A DNA stretch of 64,000 bases from Roseovarius litoreus (GTDB lineage: Bacteria; Pseudomonadota; Alphaproteobacteria; Rhodobacterales; Rhodobacteraceae): the NCBI RefSeq assembly GCF_900142765.1, contig NZ_FRCB01000003.1:186001-250000 (forward strand), written 5' to 3'. This document shows, in pieces, positions 46,743 to 56,651 of the stretch; position 1 is the first letter of the stretch; the number at the start of each line of letters is the position of its first letter. Under the pieces are notes generated by a model that did no database searches, was not told the origin of the DNA, and worked only from the letters and a program-made list of their open reading frames with translations. A program made the translations under genes and the position numbers.

Positions 46743-47758
46743 CGAACTACATGACGAAAACCGCAGTGGCTGCCACTGCCGCGAGTGTCATGGCCATGAC
46801 CGCAAGCATGGCCAGCGCCGATACCTGGCGCTACGCGTTCGAAGAGGCCATCGACGAAGTGCAGGGCATTTTCGCCCAGAAATTCAAGGAAGAGATTGAA
46901 GCCAATTCCGATCACACCGTGCAGCTTTTCCCCTATGGCACGCTCGGCGAATCCGCCGACACCATGGAGCAGGCACAGGCCGGCATTCTGCAATTCGTGG
47001 ATCAAAGCCCGGGCTTCACCGGCTCGCTGATCCCCGAGGCACAGGTGTTCTTCGTGCCTTACCTCTTGCCGCAGGATACCGAGGCACTGGGCGAGTTCTT
47101 CCGCACCTCCAAGGCCATCAACGAGATGTTCCCCGAGCTTTATGCCGAACAGGGGCTCGAGCTTCTGGTGATGTTCCCCGAAGGCGAGGTCTGCATGACC
47201 ACGCAAGAGCCTGTCACCGGTCCGCCCGATCTCAACGAGGTGAAGTTCCGGGTGATGACCAACCCGCTTCTGGTGGAAAGCTACAAGGCGTTCGGCGCAA
47301 CACCCACCCCGCTGCCATGGGGCGAGGTCTATGGCGCGCTGCAGACCGGCATCATCCAGGGTCAGGAAAACCCGATGTTCTTCATCGAGTCGACCAAGAT
47401 GTACGAGGTTACCGAGGTCATCACCTGCGCGGGCCACAACAACTTCACCACCGCCGTGATGGCCAATCAGGATTTCTATGACGGCCTGTCCGAAGACGAG
47501 CAGCAGATGATCGACGATGCGATGGATGTCGCCTTCGAGCATATCATCGACTACCAGAAAGGGCTGCACGAAGAGAGCATCGAGAAGATCAAGGCGGCCA
47601 AGCCCGAAATGCAGGTCAATGTCCTGACCGAGGAAGAGCGCACGCCCTTCATCGAGGCGGCAGCGGATGTCGAAGCGACATTCCTTGAAATGACCGGCGA
47701 AAGCGGGGCTGCGATCCTCGAGCAGATGAAAGCGGATCTCGAAGCCGTGACCAACTGA
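46739..47758 (+). CDS. TRAP transporter solute-binding protein, TeaA/UehA-like
   Basis: A 339-residue TRAP receptor with signal peptide (about 1-27, ending TASMASA). The mature chain (DTWRYAFEEAIDEVQ...) strongly resembles TeaA of Halomonas and UehA of Ruegeria: segments such as ILQFVDQSPGFTGSLIP, NPLLVESYKAFGATPTPLPW and IIQGQENPMFFIES are nearly the same as I recall for TeaA. One ligand-site aromatic differs (MFFIES where TeaA has IFWIES), so the substrate could be ectoine, hydroxyectoine or a relative. The ATG at 46739 follows AGAGGGAGC. No ectoine-degradation genes are in the window. Confidence 0.85.
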   Translation: MANYMTKTAVAATAASVMAMTASMASADTWRYAFEEAIDEVQGIFAQKFKEEIEANSDHTVQLFPYGTLGESADTMEQAQAGILQFVDQSPGFTGSLIPEAQVFFVPYLLPQDTEALGEFFRTSKAINEMFPELYAEQGLELLVMFPEGEVCMTTQEPVTGPPDLNEVKFRVMTNPLLVESYKAFGATPTPLPWGEVYGALQTGIIQGQENPMFFIESTKMYEVTEVITCAGHNNFTTAVMANQDFYDGLSEDEQQMIDDAMDVAFEHIIDYQKGLHEESIEKIKAAKPEMQVNVLTEEERTPFIEAAADVEATFLEMTGESGAAILEQMKADLEAVTN

Positions 47759-47767
47759 GCATGACGG

Positions 47768-47798
47768 CCGGCGGCTGCGGCAGACCCGCGGCCGCCGG
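47768..47798 (+). promoter_or_regulatory. Strong hairpin between TRAP receptor and permease genes
   Basis: A 13-bp stem (CCGGCGGCTGCGG with CCGCGGCCGCCGG, one G-U pair) and a CAGAC loop begin 10 bases after the receptor stop. No T-run follows. It likely stabilises the receptor message or lowers permease expression, as the receptor is needed in excess. Confidence 0.65.
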
Positions 47799-47833
47799 AT
47801 AATTTCCAGGGGTCATTTGAGGACATTACGGGG

Positions 47834-48451
47834 ATGAGCGAGTCTCAGACGCAGTCGCAGACGGATACCACCTCTGCAGACGATGCGGCACTTGGCGAAT
47901 ACCGCTCGACACTGCCGGGGGTGCTTGGCGGCATCGACAACACGATCGCCCGGATCGAGGCGGTGCTTCTGGCGGTGGGCGTCCTGCTGATGGCGGCCAA
48001 CACGATCGCAAATGTGGTGGGGCGGTTCGTCTTTCAGAACAGCCTGTTCTTTTCCGAGGAACTGAACCGCATCCTGATCATCATGATCACCTTCGCCGGT
48101 ATCAGCTATGCGGCGCGTCACGGGCGTCATATCCGCATGTCGGCCATCTATGACGCGATGCCGCCGCGACTGCGCAAGCTGATGATGATCGTGATCACGC
48201 TGGTCACGGCCGTCTTCATGTTCGGGCTGTGCTGGTATGCCTTCAATTACATCATGACACAGGCCGGGCGCGGGCGCGTGCTTCCCTCGCTTCAGATCCC
48301 CGTCTGGATCACGCTTGTCTGGGTTCCGGTCGGCTTTTTCATGACCGGCATGCAGTATCTGCTGACCGCCATCAAGAACATCCTCGAGAAGGACATCTTC
48401 CTCTCGACCGCCGTTCTGGAAGGCTATGACGAAGACGAGATGGAGGTCTGA
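47834..48451 (+). CDS. TRAP transporter small permease subunit (DctQ/TeaB type)
   Basis: A 205-residue four-helix protein of the DctQ family. It has a conserved [29 protein letters not shown] core (about 75-100) and a charged N-terminal 35 residues. It joins the large permease to complete the sodium-driven TRAP carrier. It lies 75 bases after the receptor and 3 bases before the large permease gene. Confidence 0.9.
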   Translation: MSESQTQSQTDTTSADDAALGEYRSTLPGVLGGIDNTIARIEAVLLAVGVLLMAANTIANVVGRFVFQNSLFFSEELNRILIIMITFAGISYAARHGRHIRMSAIYDAMPPRLRKLMMIVITLVTAVFMFGLCWYAFNYIMTQAGRGRVLPSLQIPVWITLVWVPVGFFMTGMQYLLTAIKNILEKDIFLSTAVLEGYDEDEMEV

Positions 48452-48454
48452 CGG

Positions 48455-49741
48455 ATGGCGCTCACGATTTTCTCGATCATGATCGTCCTGCTTCTGCTGG
48501 GCTTTCCAATGATGATCCCGCTGATCGTCGGGGCCTTTGTCGGCTTCTACACCCTCTTCGGAGGCTTCAGCCAGCTTGAAACGATGGTGCAACAGATCAT
48601 GGCGGGTATCCGGCCTGCCTCGTTGATCGCGGTGCCGATGTTCATCTTTGCCGCCGATATCATGACGCGCGGCCAGTCGGCCAACCGGCTGATCGACCTC
48701 GTGATGGCCTTCGTCGGTCACCTGAAGGGGGGCCTTGCGGTATCCACGGCGGCGGCCTGCACGATGTTCGGCGCGGTCTCGGGCTCGACCCAGGCCACGG
48801 TGGTGGCCATCGGCTCGCCCCTGCGGCCCCGCATGCAGAAGGCCGGCTATAACGACAGCTTCATCCTGGCGCTGATCGTGAACGCGTCGGATATCGCGTT
48901 TCTCATCCCGCCATCGATCGGGATGATCATCTATGGCGTCGTATCCAACACCTCGATTGCCGAACTGTTCATCGCCGGGATCGGGCCGGGGCTTTTGATC
49001 CTGTTCCTGTTCTCGGTCTATTCCTGGATCTACGCGGTCCGCAACAAGGTGCCCACCGAGCCGAAATTCAGCTGGCCGGAACGCCTCAGCGCCGGGCGCA
49101 AGGCGCTCTGGCCCCTCGGGTTTCCGCTGATCATCATCGGGGGCATCTATGGCGGCATCTTCAGCCCGACCGAGGCGGCGGCGGCCTGCGTGCTCTATGC
49201 GCTCATCCTCGAGGTGGTGATCTTCCGCGAACTGGACCTCAAGGGGGTCTATGACACGGCGAAATCCACAGGTCTCATCACGGCGGTGGTGTTCATCCTC
49301 GTGGGCGTGGGGGCGGCATTTTCCTGGGTGATCTCGTTTGCACAAATCCCGCAGCAGATCCTTGGCGGGATCGGCATCGACCAGATGGATCAGATCGGCG
49401 TGCTCTTCGTGATTTCCATCGCGTTTTTCGTGGGCTGCATGTTCGTCGATCCCATCGTGGTGATCCTCGTGCTGGTGCCGATCTTCGCGCCGGTGGTGGA
49501 TCAGGTCGGGCTCGATCCGGTTCTGGTGGGCACGATCATCACGCTGCAGGTGGCCATCGGATCGGCCACCCCGCCATTCGGCTGCGATATCTTCACTGCC
49601 ATCGCCGTGTTCAAACGGCCCTACATGGAGGTGATCCGGGGCACGCCGCCCTTCATCTTCATCCTGCTGTCGGTCGCGGTGGCGCTGATCTTCTTCCCGC
49701 AGATTGCGCTCTTCCTGCGCGATCTGGCCTTCGCGAAGTAG
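48455..49741 (+). CDS. TRAP transporter large permease subunit (DctM/TeaC type)
   Basis: A 428-residue polytopic membrane protein of the DctM family with about twelve hydrophobic segments. It includes the FGAVSGSTQATVVAIGS loop (near residue 105) and IGSATPPFGCDIF (near residue 368), conserved parts of the ion and substrate site. It ends 13 bases before the stress-protein gene, as teaC does before teaD. Confidence 0.92.
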   Translation: MALTIFSIMIVLLLLGFPMMIPLIVGAFVGFYTLFGGFSQLETMVQQIMAGIRPASLIAVPMFIFAADIMTRGQSANRLIDLVMAFVGHLKGGLAVSTAAACTMFGAVSGSTQATVVAIGSPLRPRMQKAGYNDSFILALIVNASDIAFLIPPSIGMIIYGVVSNTSIAELFIAGIGPGLLILFLFSVYSWIYAVRNKVPTEPKFSWPERLSAGRKALWPLGFPLIIIGGIYGGIFSPTEAAAACVLYALILEVVIFRELDLKGVYDTAKSTGLITAVVFILVGVGAAFSWVISFAQIPQQILGGIGIDQMDQIGVLFVISIAFFVGCMFVDPIVVILVLVPIFAPVVDQVGLDPVLVGTIITLQVAIGSATPPFGCDIFTAIAVFKRPYMEVIRGTPPFIFILLSVAVALIFFPQIALFLRDLAFAK

Positions 49742-49754
49742 TCAGGAGAGACGG

Positions 49755-50201
49755 ATGTTCAAATCTATTCTTGTCCCGTTCGACGGCTCGCCCAATGCCG
49801 AGAAAGCCCTCGAAACCGCGCTGGAGCTGTCGCGCGCCTGCAGTGGCGGCGATATCAAGATCACGATCCTGACGGTCTATCGGCACCATTCGATGCTCGA
49901 GGCGTCCTTGTCGATGGTGCGCCCCGACGATCCCGGCAATCTCGATGACATCATGCGCGCCCATGCCAAGGAAGTGGCCGAATACGCCAAAACCCTCGCG
50001 CATAACGCGGGCCGCACCGATGTGCGCGCTTTCGTGAAATCCGGGCCTGCGTCGCGCACCATCGTGAAATTCGCGCAAGAGCACGGGATGGATCTGATCG
50101 TGATCGGCAGCCGTGGCATGGGCTCGGTCGAAGGGTATCTTCTGGGCAGCGTGTCTCACAAGGTCACGGGCATTTCGACCGTCCCCGTGCTGGTGGTCTG
50201 A
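49755..50201 (+). CDS. Universal stress protein (TeaD-like)
   Basis: A 148-residue UspA-fold protein with the ATP-binding pattern GSRGMGSVEGYLLGSVS near the C-terminus. In Halomonas, TeaD of the teaABCD operon binds ATP and tunes the ectoine TRAP carrier. The same position after the large permease supports the same role here. The start MFKSILVPFDGS at 49755 follows AGGAG; a longer frame inside the permease gene is ignored. Confidence 0.88.
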   Translation: MFKSILVPFDGSPNAEKALETALELSRACSGGDIKITILTVYRHHSMLEASLSMVRPDDPGNLDDIMRAHAKEVAEYAKTLAHNAGRTDVRAFVKSGPASRTIVKFAQEHGMDLIVIGSRGMGSVEGYLLGSVSHKVTGISTVPVLVV

Positions 50202-50264
50202 GCGCCGCGCCGCAGCCCGCCAAGGGCGCGCGACGCCGGATCAGACCCCGGATCAGGCCCCGTT

Positions 50265-53200
50265 TCAGGCGTTGTCTTTGCCACGCTCGCCGCCACCCCG
50301 GCGGAAAACCCGGGTGACGATCATGAAGAACAGCGGCACAAAGACCACCCCCAGAAGCGTGGCCGAAAGCGTGCCCGCCAGCACGCCCGAGCCGATGGCA
50401 TTGCGCCCGCCCGAGCCCGCACCGGAACTCAGCACCAGTGGCAGCACGCCAAGCGAAAACGCCATCGAGGTCATGATGATCGGGCGAAAGCGCTGGCGCG
50501 CGGCTTCGGCCACGGCGTCGATCACGCGTTCTCCGGCCTCGTATCTGTCGCGCGCGAATTCCACGATCAGAATGGCGTTCTTGCCGGTCAGGCCGATCAC
50601 CGTCAAAAGCCCCACCTGGAAGAACACGCCGTTTTCGAACCCGCCCAGCCACGCACCGGTCAGCGCGCCCAGAATGCCGATCGGCATCGCCAGCATCACC
50701 GCGAAGGGAATGGACCAGCTTTCGTAGAGTGCCGCCAGCGACAGGAACACCGCCGCCAGTGACAGCGCATAAAGCAGCGGCGCCTGATTGCCCGATTGCC
50801 GCTCTTCCAGCGACAACCCGGTCCAGGCCAGACTGTAGCCGGTGCCAAGCTCGCTCACCAACCGCTCCATCTCCGCCATGGCCTCGCCGGTGGTGACACC
50901 CGTCGCGGGCGAGCCCTGAATCTGGATCGATGGCACGCTATTGTAGCGATAAAGCCCCTGCGCGCCGTAATCCCATCGCCCTTCGGCGAAATTCGAGAAC
51001 GGCACCAGCTGGCCGCTGGCATTGCGCACGCGCCACTTGTCGATATCCGTGGGCACGGCGCGGGCATCGGCCTCGCCCTGCACATAGACGCGCTTGATGC
51101 GGCCCTGATCGATGAAGTCGTTCACATAGGTCCCGGCCCATGCGATCTGCAGAAGCTGGCCGACATCGGTGGGCGTCAGCCCCATCGCACCGGCCTTGCG
51201 CCAGTCGATATCCAGATTGAACTGCGCGGCATCCTCCAGCCCGCTGGGGCGGGCCGAGGCGATCAGCGGGCTTTGCGCGGCGGCCCCCAGAAGACGGTTG
51301 CGCGCGGCGACAAGATCCTCGTGGCTTTGCCCGTCGCGGGCCTGCAGGTAGAAATCGAAACCCGATACGTTGCCAAGCTCGATCACCGAGGGCGGCACGA
51401 TGGGAAAGACCTGTGCATCCTGGATCTGGCTGAAGGCGCCAAAGGCCCGTCCCGCCAGCGCCTGCACGCTTTGTTGCGGGGCAGGGCGCTCGTCCCAGTC
51501 CTTCAGCTGAACAAAGGCCAGACCCATGTTCTGCCCGCGTCCGGCAAAGCTGAAGCCGACGACCCCGAAGGTCGATTCCACGACCTCGTCCTCTTGCGTG
51601 AGGTAATAATCCTCGACCTGCTTGACCACTTCCAGCGTGCGTTCGGCGGTGGCGCCCGTGGGGGTCTGGATCAACGTGAACAGGATGCCCTGATCCTCTT
51701 CGGGCAGAAAGCCGGTGGGCGTGCGCATGAACAGCCCCACCATCACCGCCGCCAGCACAAGATAGATGATGCCCACCCGGAAGGGTCGGCGCACACTCCA
51801 GCGCACGGTGCCGGTATAGCCGTTGGTCAGCCGCGAAAAGCCGCTGTTGAACCAGCTGAACGGCCCGCGTTTTGCTGCATGTCCCTTGGGCTGCAGCAAC
51901 GAGGCGCAAAGCGCAGGCGTCAGCGTCAGCGCAACCACCACCGACAGCGCCATGGCCGAGACGATGGTGATGGCGAATTGCTGATAGATCACCCCGGTCG
52001 AGCCGGGAAAGAACGCCATCGGCACAAAGACCGCCGACAGAACCATGGCGATCCCGATCAGCGCGCCGGTGATCTGGCCCATGGATTTATGCGTGGCCTC
52101 GCGCGGGGGCAGGCCTTCTTCCTCCATGATGCGCTCGACATTCTCGACCACCACGATGGCGTCATCCACAAGCAGGCCGATCGCCAGCACCATGGCCAGC
52201 ATGGTCAGCGTGTTGATGGTGAAGCCCGCCGCCGCCAGCACCCCGAACGTGCCCAGAAGCACCACAGGCACCGCCAGTGTCGGGATCAGCGTGGCGCGCA
52301 GGTTCTGCAGGAACAGGAACATCACCAGAAACACCAGGCCAATCGCCTCGAACAGGGTCTTGACCACTTCCTTGATCGAGATTTCCACAAAGGGCGTGGT
52401 GTCATAGGGAATGACGTAATCAACGCCCGTCGGAAAGAACCGGGAGAAATCCTGCATCCGCTCCTTGATCGCGGACGCGGTGTCCAGCGCATTGGCCCCC
52501 GGCGCCAGCGTGATCGCCATGCCTGCGGCCGGATCGGCGTTGAACCGGGCGATCGTGGCATAGTTCTCGGCCCCGATCTCGACCCGCGCCACATCATCGA
52601 GCAGCACAAGCCCGCCATCGGTTTCGGCGCGCAGCACGATCTGGCGGAAATCCTCGGGCGTGCGCAGCAGCGATTGCGCGGTGATCGTGGCGTTGAGTTG
52701 CTGGCCCTCAAGCGTCGGACGCGCCCCAAAGGCCCCGGCCGAGATCTGCGCGTTCTGTGCCGAAACCGCCGCCACCACATCCGCCGGCGTCAACTCGAAC
52801 GCGGCCAGTTTCGCCGGATCCAGCCAGATGCGCATGGCATATTGCCCGCCGAACACATTGACCGATCCGACCCCCTGGATCCGGCTCAGTTCATCGACGA
52901 GGTTGCTGACCATGTAATCGGCCAGATCCACCTGCTCGAGCGTGCCATCGGTCGAAATCAGAGCGACCACCATCAGGAACCCGGCCGAGGATTTTTCCAC
53001 CGTCAGACCCTGACGCTGCACCGTTTCCGGCAACAGCGGCGTGGCTTGGCTCAGTTTGTTCTGAACCTGCACCTGCGCGATATCCGCATCGGTGCCGGTC
53101 TCGAACGTGAGCGTCACCTCTGCCAGCCCGTCCGCCGTGGAGCTGGAGGAAAAATACCGCAGCCCGTCAAGCCCGGTCATCTGCTGTTCGATCACCTGCG

Positions 53201-53384
53201 TCACGGTATTGGCCACGGTATTGGCCGACGCGCCGGGATAATTCGCGGTGATCGTCACCGAAGGCGGTGCGATCTGCGGATATTGCGCCACCGGAAGCGT
53301 GCGGATCGCCAGAATGCCGATGCCCATGATGAGGATCGAAATCACCCAGGCAAAAACGGGCCGGTCGATGAAGAAGCGTGCCAT
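50265..53384 (-). CDS. RND efflux pump inner-membrane transporter (AcrB/HAE1 family)
   Basis: A 1039-residue AcrB-type pump. The hallmarks are the N-terminal [17 protein letters not shown], two large periplasmic domains, and the proton-relay helix [21 protein letters not shown] near residue 400, with its paired aspartates. It exports hydrophobic compounds with the adaptor encoded upstream. No outer-membrane channel gene is adjacent, so a TolC from elsewhere must be used. The start is 24 bases after the adaptor stop. It converges with the stress-protein gene. Confidence 0.96.
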   Translation of the reverse strand: MARFFIDRPVFAWVISILIMGIGILAIRTLPVAQYPQIAPPSVTITANYPGASANTVANTVTQVIEQQMTGLDGLRYFSSSSTADGLAEVTLTFETGTDADIAQVQVQNKLSQATPLLPETVQRQGLTVEKSSAGFLMVVALISTDGTLEQVDLADYMVSNLVDELSRIQGVGSVNVFGGQYAMRIWLDPAKLAAFELTPADVVAAVSAQNAQISAGAFGARPTLEGQQLNATITAQSLLRTPEDFRQIVLRAETDGGLVLLDDVARVEIGAENYATIARFNADPAAGMAITLAPGANALDTASAIKERMQDFSRFFPTGVDYVIPYDTTPFVEISIKEVVKTLFEAIGLVFLVMFLFLQNLRATLIPTLAVPVVLLGTFGVLAAAGFTINTLTMLAMVLAIGLLVDDAIVVVENVERIMEEEGLPPREATHKSMGQITGALIGIAMVLSAVFVPMAFFPGSTGVIYQQFAITIVSAMALSVVVALTLTPALCASLLQPKGHAAKRGPFSWFNSGFSRLTNGYTGTVRWSVRRPFRVGIIYLVLAAVMVGLFMRTPTGFLPEEDQGILFTLIQTPTGATAERTLEVVKQVEDYYLTQEDEVVESTFGVVGFSFAGRGQNMGLAFVQLKDWDERPAPQQSVQALAGRAFGAFSQIQDAQVFPIVPPSVIELGNVSGFDFYLQARDGQSHEDLVAARNRLLGAAAQSPLIASARPSGLEDAAQFNLDIDWRKAGAMGLTPTDVGQLLQIAWAGTYVNDFIDQGRIKRVYVQGEADARAVPTDIDKWRVRNASGQLVPFSNFAEGRWDYGAQGLYRYNSVPSIQIQGSPATGVTTGEAMAEMERLVSELGTGYSLAWTGLSLEERQSGNQAPLLYALSLAAVFLSLAALYESWSIPFAVMLAMPIGILGALTGAWLGGFENGVFFQVGLLTVIGLTGKNAILIVEFARDRYEAGERVIDAVAEAARQRFRPIIMTSMAFSLGVLPLVLSSGAGSGGRNAIGSGVLAGTLSATLLGVVFVPLFFMIVTRVFRRGGGERGKDNA

Positions 53385-53408
53385 GCGTTACGTCCCTCTC
53401 TGCGCCGG

Positions 53409-54551
53409 TCAGTCAGCCGGGGCTGCGTTCGCGTCACCGCCGCGTTCCTGCGCCGAGACCGTGGCGCCGGGCGCCGTTTTCTGAAACCCTGCCACCATCA
53501 CGCGGTCGCCGGGCATCAGGCCGTCATCGACCACCCAATCGCTTTGACGATCCTGCAAAATGGACAGCGCGCGTTCTTCGACGGCCCCGTCCGCGTTCAC
53601 CACCCAGGCGGTCGGCCGCCCCCGGCGGTCGCGCACGACGCCCTCTTGCGGCACCAGAAAGACTCCGTTGACCACCTCGACCGGCAGCAGGACCTGCACA
53701 TACATGCCCGGCAACAGCAACGTCTCCGGGTTCGAGAACTGCATGCGCAGCGTCACCACCCCCGTCTGTGGGTCCACTTTCGGCTCGGCGGCCTGAAGGC
53801 GGCCCGTATGCTCGTATTCCGAGCCATCCGCCAGCGTCAGCCGGACGGTGCCATCCGCATCTGCCAGCGCGTCCTCGGTTTCGCCGCGTCGCCACCGCAG
53901 CAGGTCTGCGGCGGATTGCGTCACGTCCACGTAAACGGGGTCGATATTGCGGATCACCGCCAGTGGTTGCGCCTGACTGGCTGTCACCAATTCCCCCTGG
54001 CTGGTCTGCGACAGGCCGATCCGGCCCGAAAGGCGGGCCCGGATGGTTGTCCGCGACAGCTCGATCTCGGCAGCGTTCAGCTGCGCGCGTGCCAGTTCCA
54101 GCGCTGCCAGCGCCGAGTCGCGGGCCGATTGCGCATCATCCAAAGCCTGTTCGCTGGCCACGTTGCGGGCCTGCAATTCCTTCAGCCGCTCCGCCTCGCG
54201 TTCCGCCGCACCAAGCTGCGCCTGTGCCTGCGAGACGCCAGCGCGCGCCTGCTGCACCGCGGCTTCATAGGTCGCGCTGTCGATCCGGTAGAGCGGGTCA
54301 TTAGCATCGACATGCGCGCCTTCCTGAAACAGCCGCTCGGTGATGATCCCGTTGACCTGCGGGCGCACCTCGGCTTGCGCCGATGCCGCGACGCGGCCCG
54401 GGAGCGTCGATGTCAGCGTGACGGTCTGAGGCTCCAGCGTGACGACGGTGACAGCGGTGGGCTGCCCGCCTTGCTGTGCCAGCATCATGGACGGAAGCGC
54501 CATGAACAGGCAGGCCGCCAAAGCAAAAGGAATACGTGCTGGAACTGTCAT
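53409..54551 (-). CDS. RND efflux periplasmic adaptor (AcrA/MexA family)
   Basis: A 380-residue membrane-fusion protein. A signal sequence (about 1-25, ending MMLAQQ) precedes the barrel and lipoyl segments (GRVAASAQAEVRPQVNGIITERLFQEGAHV). A coiled-coil hairpin follows (about 95-165, VQQARAGVSQAQAQLGAAEREAE and onward), then the RIGLSQTSQGELV half-lipoyl. The start MTVPARIPFALA at 54551 is chosen because it begins the signal peptide. It is the first gene of the pump operon. A candidate operator (54658-54678) lies about 105 bases upstream. Confidence 0.94.
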   Translation of the reverse strand: MTVPARIPFALAACLFMALPSMMLAQQGGQPTAVTVVTLEPQTVTLTSTLPGRVAASAQAEVRPQVNGIITERLFQEGAHVDANDPLYRIDSATYEAAVQQARAGVSQAQAQLGAAEREAERLKELQARNVASEQALDDAQSARDSALAALELARAQLNAAEIELSRTTIRARLSGRIGLSQTSQGELVTASQAQPLAVIRNIDPVYVDVTQSAADLLRWRRGETEDALADADGTVRLTLADGSEYEHTGRLQAAEPKVDPQTGVVTLRMQFSNPETLLLPGMYVQVLLPVEVVNGVFLVPQEGVVRDRRGRPTAWVVNADGAVEERALSILQDRQSDWVVDDGLMPGDRVMVAGFQKTAPGATVSAQERGGDANAAPAD

Positions 54552-54657
54552 CTTTGGCCCTTTCGGATTGCGAACCGTCGTCACGGCGCAGGTGCAATGC
54601 ATGTCGTCTCTTGCAGGCCTTAGACAGACCCGCCTCACGGATAACAATTGTCCCGAT

Positions 54658-54678
54658 TGAACACGCAATGTGCGTTCA
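54658..54678. promoter_or_regulatory. Candidate repressor operator upstream of the RND operon
   Basis: TGAAC-N11-GTTCA forms a 21-bp imperfect palindrome in the 141-base gap before the adaptor gene. This is a position and size usual for TetR-type pump repressors. No such regulator gene is adjacent; the nearest TetR gene (61130) is far away. Confidence 0.4.
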
Positions 54679-54692
54679 TGCGGGATGTGAAT

Positions 54693-56651
54693 CTACTTTA
54701 AGTCGCGTACCATCGGACTGTTCAGAACCGGCCAGTTGCCCGCCGATACCTGCTGCCCATCCTCGAAAGCGACAAAGCTGCGTTGCCCGAAAAAGGCGAG
54801 TTTTTCAAGGTTTGCGCCCATATCTTCCGGGGAATCGCCGGATATGAACAGGAAAACCTGCCCTGATGGCGTGCGTTCTGCCCATCCTCGCGCCGTTCCT
54901 GCGCGGCTTTCGGGCGGGCTGGGTGCCGCGATCAGCCGGTCACGCATGGCCGCGACGCTGGCAGTATCTCCGATCACGGCGACCGGGTCTGATGTCATGT
55001 CCTCGGGCGCGACACCGGCCTTGTCCTTCGCCAGTCCCGGAATGCGCCCGGCCAGCCGCGTGGCCGGCTCGTCAAAGCCTTGCGCCACCGCCATCTCAAG
55101 CCGTTGCAGAGCGGGATCGAACATCGCATCCGCAAGGATCGGCGCCGTTTCAGCCGCCAAAAGCAGCCGCGCAAGGTCGAAATTTGGATCAACGGTGACT
55201 TTGGTCGCCTCTCCCGATAGCGGAATGTCCAGACTGGCACTGCCCGAGCGCAGATCGACCGTCTCCAGTTGTGCGCCCGTTTTCGTGTCGACCCGCACCG
55301 GCACACGCAGCCGGTAATGCGGTGCGGTTTGTTCCAGCGTCAGGCGCAGCGTGCCATCGTCCTGAACCGCCGCCCCGGACAACGAAATTTCCGGCAGGCC
55401 CGACCGCGTGAGCCACTGATCGAAAAACCACCCAAGGTCACGCCCTGCGGCCTCTTCGAACGCCACTCTCAGATCATCCCATCCGGCAACCTGATGCATC
55501 TGCGCGGCGTAGAACCCTTGGATCGCGTTGTCGAATGCGGCCGCGCCGATCTCGTCGCGCAGCATGTGAAAGACCAGCGCCGCCTTGCCATAGCCCACCG
55601 CCTGCTGCCCGTCATGCGAGGAGGATCGGAACGCCGTCAGCGGGCGGTTGTCATCGGACGGCAGATCGGCCAGCGCACGCAACCAGTCCAGCCGCATCTT
55701 GCGCGCCGCATCCCCGCCTTCGGCTTCGGCCAACGCATGATCGGCCTGAAAGGTGGTCAACCCCTCGGCCCAGTTGCCGCTGGCATAATCCACCGCCACC
55801 GCATTGCCCCACCAGCTGTGCAGCACCTCATGCGCCAGCGACCGGCCGCGCATATAGGGATGCGCCAGGATCGACTGGCTGACATAGGTCAGCCCGGCAA
55901 AGCCAAGCCCGACCGGGATGGGCGCTGAGACGACCGAAAACGACGCGTAGGGATACGGCCCGATCCGGCTTTCGAACTGCTCGATATAGCCTGCGCTTGC
56001 GGTCAGATAGGCCTCGGACAGGCTCGCATCGGTCGCGCCGAAATAGGTGCGCAGATCGCGACCACCGCTTTGCGTTTCGTGAATGTCGTAGCGGCCTGTG
56101 AAAATCCCGATGCCGCTCGCGCGGCCCTCGAAGCTGAACGAGGTCCGATATCGGCCCTCTTCTGTCCGGGCGGCGATCCTCGATCCGGTGGCGACAGCGG
56201 TCTGCGCCGCGGGCGTGTCGATCGTGATTGCGAAAACATGCAGCGCGCGCTCATCCGTCGGCAGCCAGTCCGACCCGATAAGATAGCTGCCCTCCGGGCT
56301 GAACGCGACGGCGCGCGGCGCCCGCTCAAGCGGCGGAAGCCGACCCTCGAGCGTGACGTAAACCGGCTTACCCCCATGGCGGTCGGCTGATATCTCCCCG
56401 GTATCGGGCTGCGGCGTGGTTTCGCCGCCCAGCTCCATGTCTGTCACCCGCAGCCAGTCTTCCCGAGGCAGGAGGATCGGTCCCTGCGGCGCCATGATCC
56501 GCGTCGTGATCCTGACATCGCCATCGTCGCCCGTCATGGTAACATGGATCTCTTGTGTGACCGTTTCACTGGCAAATTCATCGGCAAAAACCGTTGAGGC
56601 AGGGGCCTGCCAAAGACAGATTGCCACGATGAAGACGACAAACCGGATCAA
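54693..56651 (-). CDS. Secreted M1-like metallopeptidase
   Basis: A 652-residue protein with a signal peptide (about 1-23) and a gluzincin zinc site HEVLH (274-278). The third zinc ligand is probably Glu296 in WAEGL, giving HEXXH-X17-E, one residue short of the usual X18 of M1. The substrate-binding GxMEN motif of aminopeptidases is replaced by GLGFAGLT. A tyrosine and a helical C-terminal domain follow. It is probably a periplasmic or outer peptidase of a divergent M1-like group. The C-terminal 130 residues (about 520-652) are unlike M1 enzymes. Confidence 0.8.
   Translation of the reverse strand: MIRFVVFIVAICLWQAPASTVFADEFASETVTQEIHVTMTGDDGDVRITTRIMAPQGPILLPREDWLRVTDMELGGETTPQPDTGEISADRHGGKPVYVTLEGRLPPLERAPRAVAFSPEGSYLIGSDWLPTDERALHVFAITIDTPAAQTAVATGSRIAARTEEGRYRTSFSFEGRASGIGIFTGRYDIHETQSGGRDLRTYFGATDASLSEAYLTASAGYIEQFESRIGPYPYASFSVVSAPIPVGLGFAGLTYVSQSILAHPYMRGRSLAHEVLHSWWGNAVAVDYASGNWAEGLTTFQADHALAEAEGGDAARKMRLDWLRALADLPSDDNRPLTAFRSSSHDGQQAVGYGKAALVFHMLRDEIGAAAFDNAIQGFYAAQMHQVAGWDDLRVAFEEAAGRDLGWFFDQWLTRSGLPEISLSGAAVQDDGTLRLTLEQTAPHYRLRVPVRVDTKTGAQLETVDLRSGSASLDIPLSGEATKVTVDPNFDLARLLLAAETAPILADAMFDPALQRLEMAVAQGFDEPATRLAGRIPGLAKDKAGVAPEDMTSDPVAVIGDTASVAAMRDRLIAAPSPPESRAGTARGWAERTPSGQVFLFISGDSPEDMGANLEKLAFFGQRSFVAFEDGQQVSAGNWPVLNSPMVRDLK

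Noticed and set aside
50796..54623. A 1275-codon open frame opposite the RND pump genes
   Set aside because: Long antisense frames are common in high-GC DNA; the pump and adaptor on the minus strand are unmistakable, and the antisense product is a histidine/arginine/glutamine-rich non-protein.
54639..54653. A GGATAACAATT stretch identical to part of the E. coli lac operator
   Set aside because: Only 11 bases match, there is no lac-type regulator nearby and no sign of vector sequence around it; taken as chance.
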